From Candidatus Gastranaerophilales bacterium (GTDB taxonomy: Bacteria; Cyanobacteriota; Vampirovibrionia; Gastranaerophilales; Gastranaerophilaceae), in assembly GCA_944323705.1 (NCBI GenBank), contig CALUTM010000017.1, positions 1 to 35,193 on the forward strand: DNA of 35,193 nucleotides, written 5' to 3'. The notes below the pieces were generated by a model. That model was not told the origin of the DNA. It was given only the letters and a program-made list of their open reading frames with translations, and searched no databases. Shown piece by piece: positions 1 through 7,127 of this stretch (its first letter is position 1; every line of letters begins with the position of its first letter). The position numbers and the translations under genes were made by a program.

Positions 1-76
1 TGCTCAGTGGGTTAGAGTACTGCTCTCGCATTGCGGTCGGCGCGTTCGGCGCTCTCACCAACTGAGCTACCTTGCC
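1..76 (-). repeat. tRNA-derived structured element, copy 1 (edge-truncated)
   Basis: Read on the minus strand from 76, the sequence starts like a tRNA: a 7-nt acceptor strand GGCAAGG, TA, then a D-arm with GCTC/GAGC stem. No anticodon arm, T-arm or matching CCTTGCC follows. Instead there is a GC-rich stretch, then a D-arm/anticodon-arm-like sequence on the opposite strand (plus 1-30, GCTCAGT...CTGCTCTCGCA). The two D-arms are inverted, so the element can fold into a long imperfect hairpin. It is not a functional tRNA. By analogy with the tRNA-Leu locus in this window, an intact tRNA may lie just beyond the left edge. Confidence 0.55.
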
Positions 77-104
77 ATAAGTCTATTTTGCTATTCTATT
101 GTCA

Positions 105-182
105 TTGGCTCAGTTGCTTCGAGTGCTGCTCTCACATTTCTTTAATCTCGTTCGTTTCACTCATTCAGGGAGCCACCTTGCC
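105..182 (-). repeat. tRNA-derived structured element, copy 2
   Basis: The same 5' start GGCAAGG and upstream flank (GACTTAT on the minus strand) recur 106 bp from copy 1. After GGCAAGGTGGCTC the sequence diverges into short-period AC/GA-rich DNA. It ends in an inverted D-arm/anticodon-like segment (plus 107-138, GGCTCAGTTG...CTGCTCTCAC). The ends pair (TGGCTC with GAGCCA, GAGTG with CACTC), predicting a hairpin. It lacks a complete cloverleaf. The segment 183-250 between it and the following terminator shows nothing I recognise. Confidence 0.5.
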
Positions 183-251
183 ATAAGTCACAACTGATAT
201 TCAGTTATCACCAAATAATCTTCGCATAAACATTTTTTAATTTCAAGCAAA

Positions 252-280
252 AAAGTAAGACCTGCTTTTAGCAGGTCTTT
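252..280 (-). terminator. Rho-independent terminator of the His-rich membrane protein gene
   Basis: An 8-bp perfect stem (AGACCTGC/GCAGGTCT) with a 5-nt loop lies at 258-278. On the minus strand it is followed by TACTTTTTT. It sits about 10 bp past the stop codon of the minus-strand gene at 289-618. Confidence 0.85.
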
Positions 281-288
281 AAACTTAA

Positions 289-618
289 TTAATCATCGAT
301 TTCAGGACGCTCGGCTCTTGGCGGTAATTGTTTTCCCATACGGTCTTTCATAATTTTTTTGTGGAAATCTCTGCGATGTCCTTTATCAAAATGATGGTGG
401 TGGCAGTGGCAAGGTCTTACCATTTGAGGTCCAGGACCGCCAAATGCATACGGATTCATTGGCATTGGTGGCATTGGCGGTTTGTGCAATGCTGCAAATA
501 AACTCAGGGCTAAAAATACACCGACAAAGCTTCCGCCTGCTACTATCAGGAATTTCTTAAAGCCCTTGCTCTGGCATAGACATGTTTTTTCTTCTACGAT
601 TTTGTTTTCTTCTGTCAT
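289..618 (-). CDS. Small membrane-anchored His-rich protein, unknown function
   Basis: A 109-residue orphan. Residues 1-20 are a charged N-terminus containing CLC, and residues about 22-44 form one hydrophobic membrane segment. A proline/methionine-rich linker (KPPMPPMPMNP) follows, then the cluster PCHCHHHHFDKGHRR and a basic/acidic tail. The HCHHHH cluster could bind a transition metal such as Ni, Cu or Zn, but this is inference from composition only. An AGGAG ribosome-binding site precedes the ATG and a strong terminator follows the stop, so it looks like a monocistronic, expressed gene. I do not recognise a family. It runs away from the redox gene at 699. Confidence 0.7.
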   Translation of the reverse strand: MTEENKIVEEKTCLCQSKGFKKFLIVAGGSFVGVFLALSLFAALHKPPMPPMPMNPYAFGGPGPQMVRPCHCHHHHFDKGHRRDFHKKIMKDRMGKQLPPRAERPEIDD

Positions 619-698
619 AATAAATTCTCCTATTTAATCTACATATTGTTAACGATATAGAATTTTAATTTGTTCATTTTTGGTGATAAAATATTTTT

Positions 699-1145
699 AT
701 GGTGAATTATTCGGAGGAAGCTGCTAAGAATTTTCGTGAGGGATACAACTGTTCTCAGTCTGTTTTGCTTGCATTCTCGGAGAGGGTGGGTTTGGATAAG
801 GATACTTGTTTAAAGTTGGCATCTTCTTTCGGAGGTGGTATGGGCAGGCTGCGTGAGGTTTGTGGTGCCGTCAGTGCTATGTTTATGGTTGCGGGAATTT
901 TAAAAGGTTACACCTCCCCAAATGATGATATTGCAAAAGCGGGGCATTATAAACTTATACAAGAATTAGCGGGTAGATTTCGTGACAAGTTTGGCTACAT
1001 TGTATGTCGGGATTTATTGGGTTTAGAAACTGAGCGAGACTCCTATGTTCCATCTGTACGTACTGCGGAATACTACGAAAAACGTCCTTGTGAAAAGTGT
1101 ATAAGCTATGCCGCAGAGATTATTGCAAGCGAACTATTGGATTAA
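699..1145 (+). CDS. C_GCAxxG_C_C family redox/metal-binding protein
   Basis: A 148-residue protein matching the C_GCAxxG_C_C family in length and cysteine layout. It has YNCSQSVL near residue 18, then GGGMGRLREVCGAVSAM around residues 45-61, and a C-terminal RPCEKCISYAAEI. The four cysteines are spaced as in the family, which is thought to bind metal or carry out redox chemistry; no precise reaction is established. The region GAVSAMFMVAG stands in for the usual GCAxxG. Its last 12 bp overlap the 3' end of the convergent ccdA-like gene. The start is the ATG at 699; only a weak GGTGA lies upstream, so the start is less certain than the identity. Confidence 0.85.
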   Translation: MVNYSEEAAKNFREGYNCSQSVLLAFSERVGLDKDTCLKLASSFGGGMGRLREVCGAVSAMFMVAGILKGYTSPNDDIAKAGHYKLIQELAGRFRDKFGYIVCRDLLGLETERDSYVPSVRTAEYYEKRPCEKCISYAAEIIASELLD

Positions 1146-1847
1146 TGGCGAAAAGACTTTGTAGTAAAGATACAACGCTACAATAACCAACAATATTCCG
1201 CTTATTTTCATAAGTGTATCGGTAAAGCCCGAGAGCTTTTTTAAATTTTTTATGCTTGAAGTGAACAGTCCGGCAATTATCAGGATAAGTCCCTGTCCGA
1301 ATGCAAACAGAAACAGCATTATTACTGCGGCAAAGAAGTTTTTGCTCATTGCGGCAAAAGCCATAATTCCCGCTAAAATCGGTGTAGAGCAAGGAGTTCC
1401 GACCAATGCAAATGTTATTCCCAAAAGGATGGGATAAATAAACAGCGAATTGGTCGAGTTTGTGGGCATGGCTTTAATGATAACAGGCATGTCAAATTCT
1501 AACAGTCCAATAATCTTAAGCCCCATAACCAGAAGAAGTGATGCCATAATTAATGTAAAATATCCGCCAAGAGCGGAAGCAAATACGCTTCCCGTTATTG
1601 CACAGATTACGCCTATTATGGAGAAAACTATTGCCGTTCCGAATATAAAAAAGCAGAGTTGCACAAAAGTTCTGAACGGGCTTTCTTTTGAATATCCGCC
1701 CACATATCCTATAATAAGCGGCAGCATCGCAAGCGAACAGGGTGATATAGAGGCTATCAATCCGCCCGCAAAAGATGCTGCAAACATTAAAAACCAAATA
1801 TATGCTCCGCTGCTTTCCGATGAAAATATTGCTGCTAAATTATCCAT
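1134..1847 (-). CDS. ccdA: CcdA/DsbD-type cytochrome c biogenesis transmembrane protein
   Basis: A 237-residue polytopic membrane protein of the CcdA/DsbD-beta family, which moves reducing equivalents from cytoplasmic thioredoxin to extracytoplasmic thiol proteins. The two signature half-motifs are visible: SISPCSLAMLPLIIGYVGG (Cys37) and LVGTPCSTPILAG (Cys153), each a proline-cysteine in an early helix of a three-helix repeat. About six hydrophobic segments are present. The start codon overlaps the end of the upstream thioredoxin gene by 8 bp, so the two are almost surely co-translated. No cytochrome c genes are nearby, so general periplasmic thiol reduction is as likely as haem-protein maturation. 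Confidence 0.9.
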   Translation of the reverse strand: MDNLAAIFSSESSGAYIWFLMFAASFAGGLIASISPCSLAMLPLIIGYVGGYSKESPFRTFVQLCFFIFGTAIVFSIIGVICAITGSVFASALGGYFTLIMASLLLVMGLKIIGLLEFDMPVIIKAMPTNSTNSLFIYPILLGITFALVGTPCSTPILAGIMAFAAMSKNFFAAVIMLFLFAFGQGLILIIAGLFTSSIKNLKKLSGFTDTLMKISGILLVIVALYLYYKVFSPLIQ

Positions 1848-2232
1848 TTTTTAACTCTTCCAAATAATTTTCAAGTATTTTAGGCTGCAAAGTTCCTTCA
1901 ATGCGTCTTTTTACGTTACCTTCTTTATCCTTAAAGACAGTCGTAGGTACCAGTTTAACTTCGTATTGTCTTATCAGTTCTTTTGTCGTTCTATCTTTTT
2001 GTGTAACATCAATTTTTTTGAGCGTTATTTCCCTGTTATATTTCGGGAAAACTTCTTCAAAAACTTTTTCCAGTTCCTGACATTCATAACACATAGGGGA
2101 TGAGAATTTTATTACCTGTGCTCCTTCTGCGGCTATTGACGGCAGGGCGGTAAGCTTGTTTCTGGTTAGCCCGAAATAAACAGCAAGCGGCACAAGGAAG
2201 ATTAATAAAATAATGATAACGTTTTTATTCAT
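1840..2232 (-). CDS. Membrane-anchored thioredoxin-like protein
   Basis: A 130-residue protein with one N-terminal membrane segment (residues 4-21) followed by a thioredoxin fold. It has KFSSPMCYECQEL with the redox pair Cys48-x-x-Cys51, and KLVPTTVF carrying the cis-proline. The active-site dipeptide is Tyr-Glu rather than Gly-Pro, so its redox potential probably differs from classical thioredoxin. The N-terminal anchor places the domain outside the membrane, where it could take electrons from the CcdA-like protein encoded immediately downstream with an 8-bp overlap. A clear AGGAG ribosome-binding site precedes the ATG. Confidence 0.88.
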   Translation of the reverse strand: MNKNVIIILLIFLVPLAVYFGLTRNKLTALPSIAAEGAQVIKFSSPMCYECQELEKVFEEVFPKYNREITLKKIDVTQKDRTTKELIRQYEVKLVPTTVFKDKEGNVKRRIEGTLQPKILENYLEELKNG

Positions 2233-2298
2233 AACTTTCTCCTTTTCTTACTTTACCATAGAATAACGCGTTACAAAAAATGTTAAATAGTTTAATCA

Positions 2299-2334
2299 GG
2301 CAATTTTTTTTCGTATTTTGTTTTAATATATATA
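2299..2334 (+). promoter_or_regulatory. Promoter-like box upstream of orphan membrane protein
   Basis: GGCAA at 2299-2303 is followed after exactly 20 nt by TAATATATATA at 2324-2334. The same pair with the same 20-nt spacing occurs upstream of the gene at 27519. It does not match a standard -35/-10 pair well. It is offered as a shared promoter or operator motif. Confidence 0.35.
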
Positions 2335-2346
2335 GAAAGGTGTATT

Positions 2347-2685
2347 ATGACAATCAGTGTTAATCAGACTCCAATATATAGTTCCGTTGTGCAAAAATCA
2401 GCTCCCAAAACGGAAGATAAAAAAAGTACCACTACTTCCAAGGTTGTTTTGGGCGGGCTTGCTGCATTGGGAATTACTGCTGCAGTTTATTTGGCATTAA
2501 GAAAAAAGTCATCTGCGGCAAATAAAGTTAAGGGAATTACCGGTAAGGACCCCAAGGTCGAAAAACTTACTGATGCTGAGAAAGAGAAGTTAATCAAAGA
2601 ACTTCAGGCAAAGACGGATGACCCCGATGTCAAGGCGGAAATTCGTAAACTTGTTGAAAACGGTGAATGGGATAAACTCCCTTAA
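2347..2685 (+). CDS. Small single-pass membrane protein, unknown function
   Basis: A 112-residue orphan. A polar N-terminal peptide (MTISVNQTPIYSSVV) and a Ser/Thr/Lys linker lead to one membrane segment (residues about 36-53, VVLGGLAALGITAAVYLAL). A charged Lys/Glu/Asp tail follows that ends in a predicted helical region. The ISVN peptide near the start resembles that of the orphan at 6747-6989. An AAGG(T)G ribosome-binding site sits 7 bp before the ATG. The stop codon overlaps that of the convergent gene: the four bases TTAA serve as TAA on both strands. No family recognised. Confidence 0.75.
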   Translation: MTISVNQTPIYSSVVQKSAPKTEDKKSTTTSKVVLGGLAALGITAAVYLALRKKSSAANKVKGITGKDPKVEKLTDAEKEKLIKELQAKTDDPDVKAEIRKLVENGEWDKLP

Positions 2686-3386
2686 GCTTCCCAACTGCCG
2701 CCGAGAGGGTAAAAACCGTCTTTCGGCGAATATCCGATATTTAATTCCAAATCGCTTATACCGTTCCAACCTTTTTCTGCAACAGTATTTACCTGGGTCA
2801 TTATATCTTCGTATATCTCGTTTTTTGAATCGGTGCTGATATTACTGTCATTTTGTATTGCATTTTTAATCAATTCGGACAGGTTCTTCCCTTCGGGGGT
2901 ATAATACTCACCGCCTCTAAGTGTGAGTTTTGAAAGGTCGTAACTGGTATAATTTTTAACTGCCTGAAAAGCCTTGAACTTTGCAACACTATCATTGTTG
3001 AATTCTACCGTGTTTTGCATTGAATAGTTGAACAAAGATTTTGACAGGCTGCTGCTGTTCAAAAGCTGTGACATCTTTGAGAGCAGTGCAATGTCAGAGC
3101 TGCCTTCTACCGTAACTCCGTAGGAGTACGGGTCAAAAGAAATTAAAAATTGTGTATCATCATCTAATACGATGTTTTCCTGCTCCAGAAGAGTTTTCAT
3201 GTCGTCATTGATTATTTTTTCTTCAATCTTGTTATTGGTAGTTTTAATATTGTCAACATTTTCATCAATTACTTCCGCCGTTTGTGCAGGAGTATTTGAG
3301 CCGATATGTTGAAATCGGTCGACAACAGGATTTTTTACCAACCCTTCAAAGGTATTGTGATAATTGTAGCAATTAATTTCTGACAT
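2682..3386 (-). CDS. Hypothetical acidic protein, unknown function
   Basis: A 234-residue protein with no signal peptide or membrane segment. The first 70 residues are polar and probably disordered (FEGLVKNPVVDRFQHIG, then Asn/Asp/Glu/Lys-rich). The remainder looks folded, with DPYSYGVTVEGSS around residue 85 and several amphipathic helices (LLSKMSQLLN, FKAFQAVKNYTSYD). I do not recognise a domain. The ribosome-binding site is weak, so the start could lie slightly downstream. The gene is convergent with the orphan at 2347 and divergent from the AAA+ ATPase at 3604, with a 217-bp intergenic region between the two starts. Confidence 0.65.
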   Translation of the reverse strand: MSEINCYNYHNTFEGLVKNPVVDRFQHIGSNTPAQTAEVIDENVDNIKTTNNKIEEKIINDDMKTLLEQENIVLDDDTQFLISFDPYSYGVTVEGSSDIALLSKMSQLLNSSSLSKSLFNYSMQNTVEFNNDSVAKFKAFQAVKNYTSYDLSKLTLRGGEYYTPEGKNLSELIKNAIQNDSNISTDSKNEIYEDIMTQVNTVAEKGWNGISDLELNIGYSPKDGFYPLGGSWEA

Positions 3387-3533
3387 CCGTATTCTCGAAA
3401 ATTAGTATATAATATCCGTATATAAATATTATATCACAGTTGTATTTATTTTTCAACATGCAGAATTTTTTTGAATTAACGTTTGAGTTTGCGTGAAAAA
3501 TGCGTATTTTTTGCATCTTTGTTTTGTAAAACT

Positions 3534-3576
3534 TTGTAAATCATATAGCAAAAATATAATTTACGGGTTATATAAT
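3534..3576 (+). promoter_or_regulatory. Possible promoter region of AAA+ ATPase gene
   Basis: Two TATAAT hexamers lie upstream of the ATPase gene, at 3555-3560 and 3571-3576. TTGTAA at 3534-3539 gives a 15-bp spacing to the first. The second has no good -35. The assignment is tentative because the whole intergenic region is AT-rich. Confidence 0.35.
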
Positions 3577-3603
3577 AGTTGATGTTTAAAGAGGAATATA
3601 CTA

Positions 3604-4995
3604 ATGCATATACAAAGAGTTCAAACGAGTGTCGGATTTGGATATAATCAACAATTGAATGACCAGTTAGTTAATAAAATACAAAATGCCGGAAAAAATA
3701 AAGAGTTTTTGGGGACTCTTTTGAAATTAAATACTTTGGCAAACGATACGGAGAATTTGTTAAGAGAGGCGGAGAAATCAAAACGCTCGGCACTTCTTAA
3801 TAAGCTTACGGATTTGTTTATAGAGTTTAAAATCCTGTTGGCAACGAACGTGGAAAAAATGTTTCCGAATCTTCATTATACGGCAACGGAATCGGCTTCT
3901 TATATGGAAGAAATTGCTAACAGAAAGATTCAGAACCCTGACCATTGGTTATGTGATGCGGCAAGTGAATTGATGTCGTCTATAGAAGAGGACGGTGTTA
4001 CGACGAAAATTATGGGAATACTTCCTGCGGGTATGACTATTGAAGAATTTTTGGCAAAGCAGGGAATCGCACCGATTGCCAACAATTCCGCATATAAGGA
4101 AACAGGAGTTGCTGCAACGAAGGGTAAGGATTTTGTCAAGGAATATATTCCGACAGAATCGGCAAAGCTTGGTTTTTCAACCTTAGGCGGTATGAAGGAT
4201 TTGAAAAAACTTCTAAATGACAGGATTTTAACCGCTTTAAAAAATCCCGAGCAGGCAAAGCTGGATGAAATTGAGTATGGAAAAAAGGTTCCTAAAGGGA
4301 TTTTATTATACGGTCCACCGGGATGCGGAAAGACAACTATTATAGAGCATTTGTCCGCAGAAGCAGGGGTACCTCTGTTAAAGCTTGAGGCAGGTACTCT
4401 GGGCTCTAAATATATTCATGAGACATCGGAACGTATTGATGCGGCTTTTGATTATGCTGTGGCAAGAGCAAAAAATAAGCCTGTTTTGCTTTTCCTTGAT
4501 GATGCGGATGCTTTGCTTATGGATAGAAGTCTTTCAACCTCAGGCAGCCGCACGGAGGAGATGAGTTCATTCCTTAACAGAATACAAAAGGCGGGAGACA
4601 GTAATGTGATTTTTGTTGCGGCTACCAATAAATATGATTTACTGGATGAAGCTGTCAAGAGCCGTTTTCAGGAGCAGATATTTGTTGATTTGCCGGATAA
4701 AGAGGCTAGAAAGTCAATTATTAAACTCTTTATGAACGGAAGAAGCAAGGGAAGAGAATTGGCTGCTGATGAGGAAGCACTTGAACATATTGCGGAAAAT
4801 ACAGAAAGATTTCCGATAAGGGCTCTTAGGATGATAGCGGATAAGGCTTCTTTAGAGGCACTTAATGACGGACGAAGAAATATTAAAGCCGAGGATTTTG
4901 ATAAAATTATCGCAGAATCGCAGAATATGAAGGTTCGTTCCAATGAATACAAGACTAAAAATGACAGAAGACCTATAGGATATAATTTCCGATAG
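3604..4995 (+). CDS. AAA+ family ATPase with a family-unknown N-terminal region
   Basis: A 463-residue protein. Residues 1-185 are helical and unlike any domain I know; the very start (MHIQRVQTSVGFGY) resembles the short tags on other orphans here. Residues about 190-440 form one classic AAA module of the Vps4/Cdc48/SpoVK type. It has a lead-in FSTLGGMKDLKKLL, Walker A GPPGCGKTT (237-245), Walker B LLFLDDADA (295-303), sensor-1 VAATNK (Asn342), and the arginine-finger segment SRF (353-355). It should form an ATP-driven hexameric remodeller; its substrate is unknown. A GAGGA ribosome-binding site precedes the ATG. The 3' end overlaps the convergent formyltransferase gene by 23 bp. Confidence 0.85.
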   Translation: MHIQRVQTSVGFGYNQQLNDQLVNKIQNAGKNKEFLGTLLKLNTLANDTENLLREAEKSKRSALLNKLTDLFIEFKILLATNVEKMFPNLHYTATESASYMEEIANRKIQNPDHWLCDAASELMSSIEEDGVTTKIMGILPAGMTIEEFLAKQGIAPIANNSAYKETGVAATKGKDFVKEYIPTESAKLGFSTLGGMKDLKKLLNDRILTALKNPEQAKLDEIEYGKKVPKGILLYGPPGCGKTTIIEHLSAEAGVPLLKLEAGTLGSKYIHETSERIDAAFDYAVARAKNKPVLLFLDDADALLMDRSLSTSGSRTEEMSSFLNRIQKAGDSNVIFVAATNKYDLLDEAVKSRFQEQIFVDLPDKEARKSIIKLFMNGRSKGRELAADEEALEHIAENTERFPIRALRMIADKASLEALNDGRRNIKAEDFDKIIAESQNMKVRSNEYKTKNDRRPIGYNFR

Positions 4996-5929
4996 ACATT
5001 TCTCGTTTAATATAATTTGGGGTAAACGGTCTATCGTATTTTTTATACAAACTTATGTTGAACGTAAGTATTTTGTTGTCACCGCACAGTACGCTTATCC
5101 TTTTTAGCCTGTGATTGACATTTGTAATTGTTCCCGGCTGACTAAATTCCGTATCGTTTTCACTGATTTCCAAAGACTCATGATGGGCTGCAATACAGGT
5201 GTTATTGTGGTAGAAATATGCATTTGTCCAGGGGAAAGCAGCTCTTATCAGGGCATGGTTTTCTTCTGCGGATTTTGTGAAATCAAGTTCCAAATTTTCC
5301 GGGTGAGAATAGTAGCTTGCCTTATCTTCTCTTTGGGTCAGCGGTATTATAATATCCTCTCTGAGAGCATTTAAAAGCTCGCATACGACTCCTCTTGCGG
5401 TAAGGACTGTTCTGTCCTTTAATGATTTTCCCGTATCCGAGTTGTAAATCTTGACCTCTTCCTGGGCAAGTATTGCTCCGGTATCAAAACCGTTGTCGAT
5501 TAGGTGGAAGCTTACACCGCTGACTTTTTCTCCGTTTCTTATTGTCCAAAAATAGGGGTTGGGTCCTCTGTATGCGGGAAGAAGCGACGGATGGGCATTA
5601 ATTGATGCAATTTTTGGAATATCATATATTTCTTTTTTTATTTTTTCCCCCCAGGAACCTACAAGAATGATGTCAGGATTCAGCTTTAACAGAAGTTTTT
5701 TAAATTCCGTACTGTTGACGCTTTTTGCCTTAATTTCCGGCAAATTGTAACTTCTGATGTAATTATAGTCAAGTGAAGGGTTTAGTATATCTTTTATTTT
5801 CCTGATAAATTTCGGATATTTAATCATTTCTTTTCTGAGAACTCCGCAAATTTGGCAATTTGCGTCCAAAGTTCCCGCAATCAGGTTGGTGAACATCTCT
5901 CCGTAACCGATAATAACTACTTTAAGCAT
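4973..5929 (-). CDS. Formyltransferase family protein (Met-tRNA formyltransferase-like)
   Basis: A 318-residue protein of the formyltransferase (GART/Fmt) superfamily, which moves a formyl group from 10-formyltetrahydrofolate. The N-terminal domain carries the catalytic set Asn111/His113 in INAHPSLLPAYRG and Asp149 in LIDNGFDTGAIL. A smaller C-terminal OB-like domain follows, as in Fmt (usual length about 310). The loop after SLLP reads AYRGPNPYFW instead of the RWRGAAPI-like form of canonical Fmt. The substrate could therefore be initiator tRNA or an amino-sugar nucleotide. It overlaps the ribF stop by 13 bp and is translated from a GAGGA site within ribF, so the pair is coupled. Confidence 0.75.
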   Translation of the reverse strand: MLKVVIIGYGEMFTNLIAGTLDANCQICGVLRKEMIKYPKFIRKIKDILNPSLDYNYIRSYNLPEIKAKSVNSTEFKKLLLKLNPDIILVGSWGEKIKKEIYDIPKIASINAHPSLLPAYRGPNPYFWTIRNGEKVSGVSFHLIDNGFDTGAILAQEEVKIYNSDTGKSLKDRTVLTARGVVCELLNALREDIIIPLTQREDKASYYSHPENLELDFTKSAEENHALIRAAFPWTNAYFYHNNTCIAAHHESLEISENDTEFSQPGTITNVNHRLKRISVLCGDNKILTFNISLYKKYDRPFTPNYIKREMSIGNYIL

Positions 5930-6741
5930 TCCTTTATATCCTCATTTATTTGGACTTTTAAATCCTCTATAGAGTCAAACTTTTTCTCGTCTCTTAGTTT
6001 TTTAATTATTTCCGCTTTTAAGTCCTTATCGTACAAATTGCCGTCATAATTCAGAATATGTACCTCTATAACAGGCTCTTTTGTGTTGTGCACGGTTGGT
6101 TTCATACCCCAGTTGAGGACGCCGATATTTTCTCCAACCTTAACTTTGTATACTCCGTACGGAATTTTGACTATATCTTGTGGATAATTTATATTTGCGG
6201 TCGGAAAACCTATTTTACGTCCGAGTCGGGCTCCTGATATAACTCTGCCCTCAAGTATAAAATTGCTTCCGAGCAATGTGTTTGCCCTTTCAATGTTTCC
6301 GTTTTGTAAGTATTTTTTTATAAGAGTTGAGCTTATGGTTTCGCCTTCATAAAGCTGAGGCGGGAGACAAACGTATTCATAGCCGAATTCTTTTTGTTTA
6401 CTCTCCAATAATTCCGAATTTCCCTCTTTTTTGTGACCGAAGGTGTAATTGTAGCCTGTAGAGATTGAGACAGGGGAATATTCTTCAGCAATATATTTAA
6501 TGAAATCATTTGCAGGCATGGCTGCAATCTCAGTAAAATCAAGCTCTACGATTTTTTTTACCCCAAGTGATTTTATTTTCTCAAACGAATTTTCTCTGGA
6601 GAGTATATAATTTGTGTTTTTACGGAAGTTTTTCAGGGTAATCAAAATTTTTTCCGTTCCAACCTTATCGGCAGAGGGGATAACAGTTTGGTGTGCAATA
6701 GGCACGCCGTCAAAAAAACCTAAAATTAAACTTCTACCCAT
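5917..6741 (-). CDS. ribF: RibF-like riboflavin kinase with atypical FAD synthetase domain
   Basis: A 274-residue RibF homologue, a little shorter than the usual ~305. The C-terminal flavokinase domain looks intact: GRVISGARLGRKIGFPTAN (GFPTAN at 178-183), PYGVYKVKV, a WGMKPTV segment, and a terminal helix. It should make FMN from riboflavin and ATP. The N-terminal adenylyltransferase domain is recognisable (GFFDGV near residue 8, ISSTLI at 136-141), but the canonical HxGH reads PIAH at 14-17 and the usual FDPHP-type segment is absent. FAD synthesis by this protein is therefore doubtful. It starts 5 bp after the upstream orphan and overlaps the formyltransferase start. Confidence 0.85.
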   Translation of the reverse strand: MGRSLILGFFDGVPIAHQTVIPSADKVGTEKILITLKNFRKNTNYILSRENSFEKIKSLGVKKIVELDFTEIAAMPANDFIKYIAEEYSPVSISTGYNYTFGHKKEGNSELLESKQKEFGYEYVCLPPQLYEGETISSTLIKKYLQNGNIERANTLLGSNFILEGRVISGARLGRKIGFPTANINYPQDIVKIPYGVYKVKVGENIGVLNWGMKPTVHNTKEPVIEVHILNYDGNLYDKDLKAEIIKKLRDEKKFDSIEDLKVQINEDIKECLK

Positions 6742-6746
6742 AAAAC

Positions 6747-6989
6747 TTAAGCTAATGTATTCAACTTTCCGCCAAGAATTTGTTTATGGCAAAAATTCTG
6801 CCATTCGTTAATATTATCAAAAAGTTGGGGTAATCTGTCTTCCGAAACAGATTTTCTGTTGGTATACGGGGTTAGAGAATTAAATGCGGTATCTCCGATA
6901 GTTTCATTGCTCCTGTTGTTATAAAACGGCATATTACTGCTCATATTATAACCTTTATTACGATTAACCGAAATTGCAGAAACTAGCAT
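6747..6989 (-). CDS. Small orphan protein upstream of ribF
   Basis: An 80-residue soluble orphan. I place the start at the ATG at 6989 because AAGGGGTGA sits just upstream, and a strong promoter lies 20 bp further out. An in-frame start at 7004 would place the ribosome-binding site inside the gene. The N-terminus MLVSAISVNRNKGYN resembles that of the orphan at 2347 (ISVN). The rest is Asn/Ser-rich and then helical, ending LFDNINEWQNFCHKQILGG. The stop is 5 bp before the ribF start, so it heads a three-gene transcript with ribF and the formyltransferase. Function unknown. Confidence 0.7.
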   Translation of the reverse strand: MLVSAISVNRNKGYNMSSNMPFYNNRSNETIGDTAFNSLTPYTNRKSVSEDRLPQLFDNINEWQNFCHKQILGGKLNTLA

Positions 6990-7008
6990 AGTCACCCCTT
7001 TCAAACTG

Positions 7009-7037
7009 ATTCTATCACATTATCGTTTTTTGTGCAA
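7009..7037 (-). promoter_or_regulatory. Sigma-70-type promoter of the orphan-ribF-formyltransferase operon
   Basis: On the minus strand TTGCAC (7037-7032) and TAGAAT (7014-7009) are separated by exactly 17 bp. The -10 lies 19 bp before the ATG at 6989, with AAGGGGTGA in between. This is the best sigma-70 match in the window. Confidence 0.75.
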
Positions 7038-7127
7038 TAACTTTTTCGGGCTATTTTTATAAATTTTTCTTAATCGCCTGTTCATGATAGAATTTATTTA
7101 TAAATTTATAAGGGGATTAAATAAACT

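Noticed and set aside
1-182. Integrase attachment site (att) at a tRNA
   Set aside because: Integrases usually duplicate tRNA 3' ends. Here 5' ends are copied, inverted arms are present and no integrase gene is in the window.
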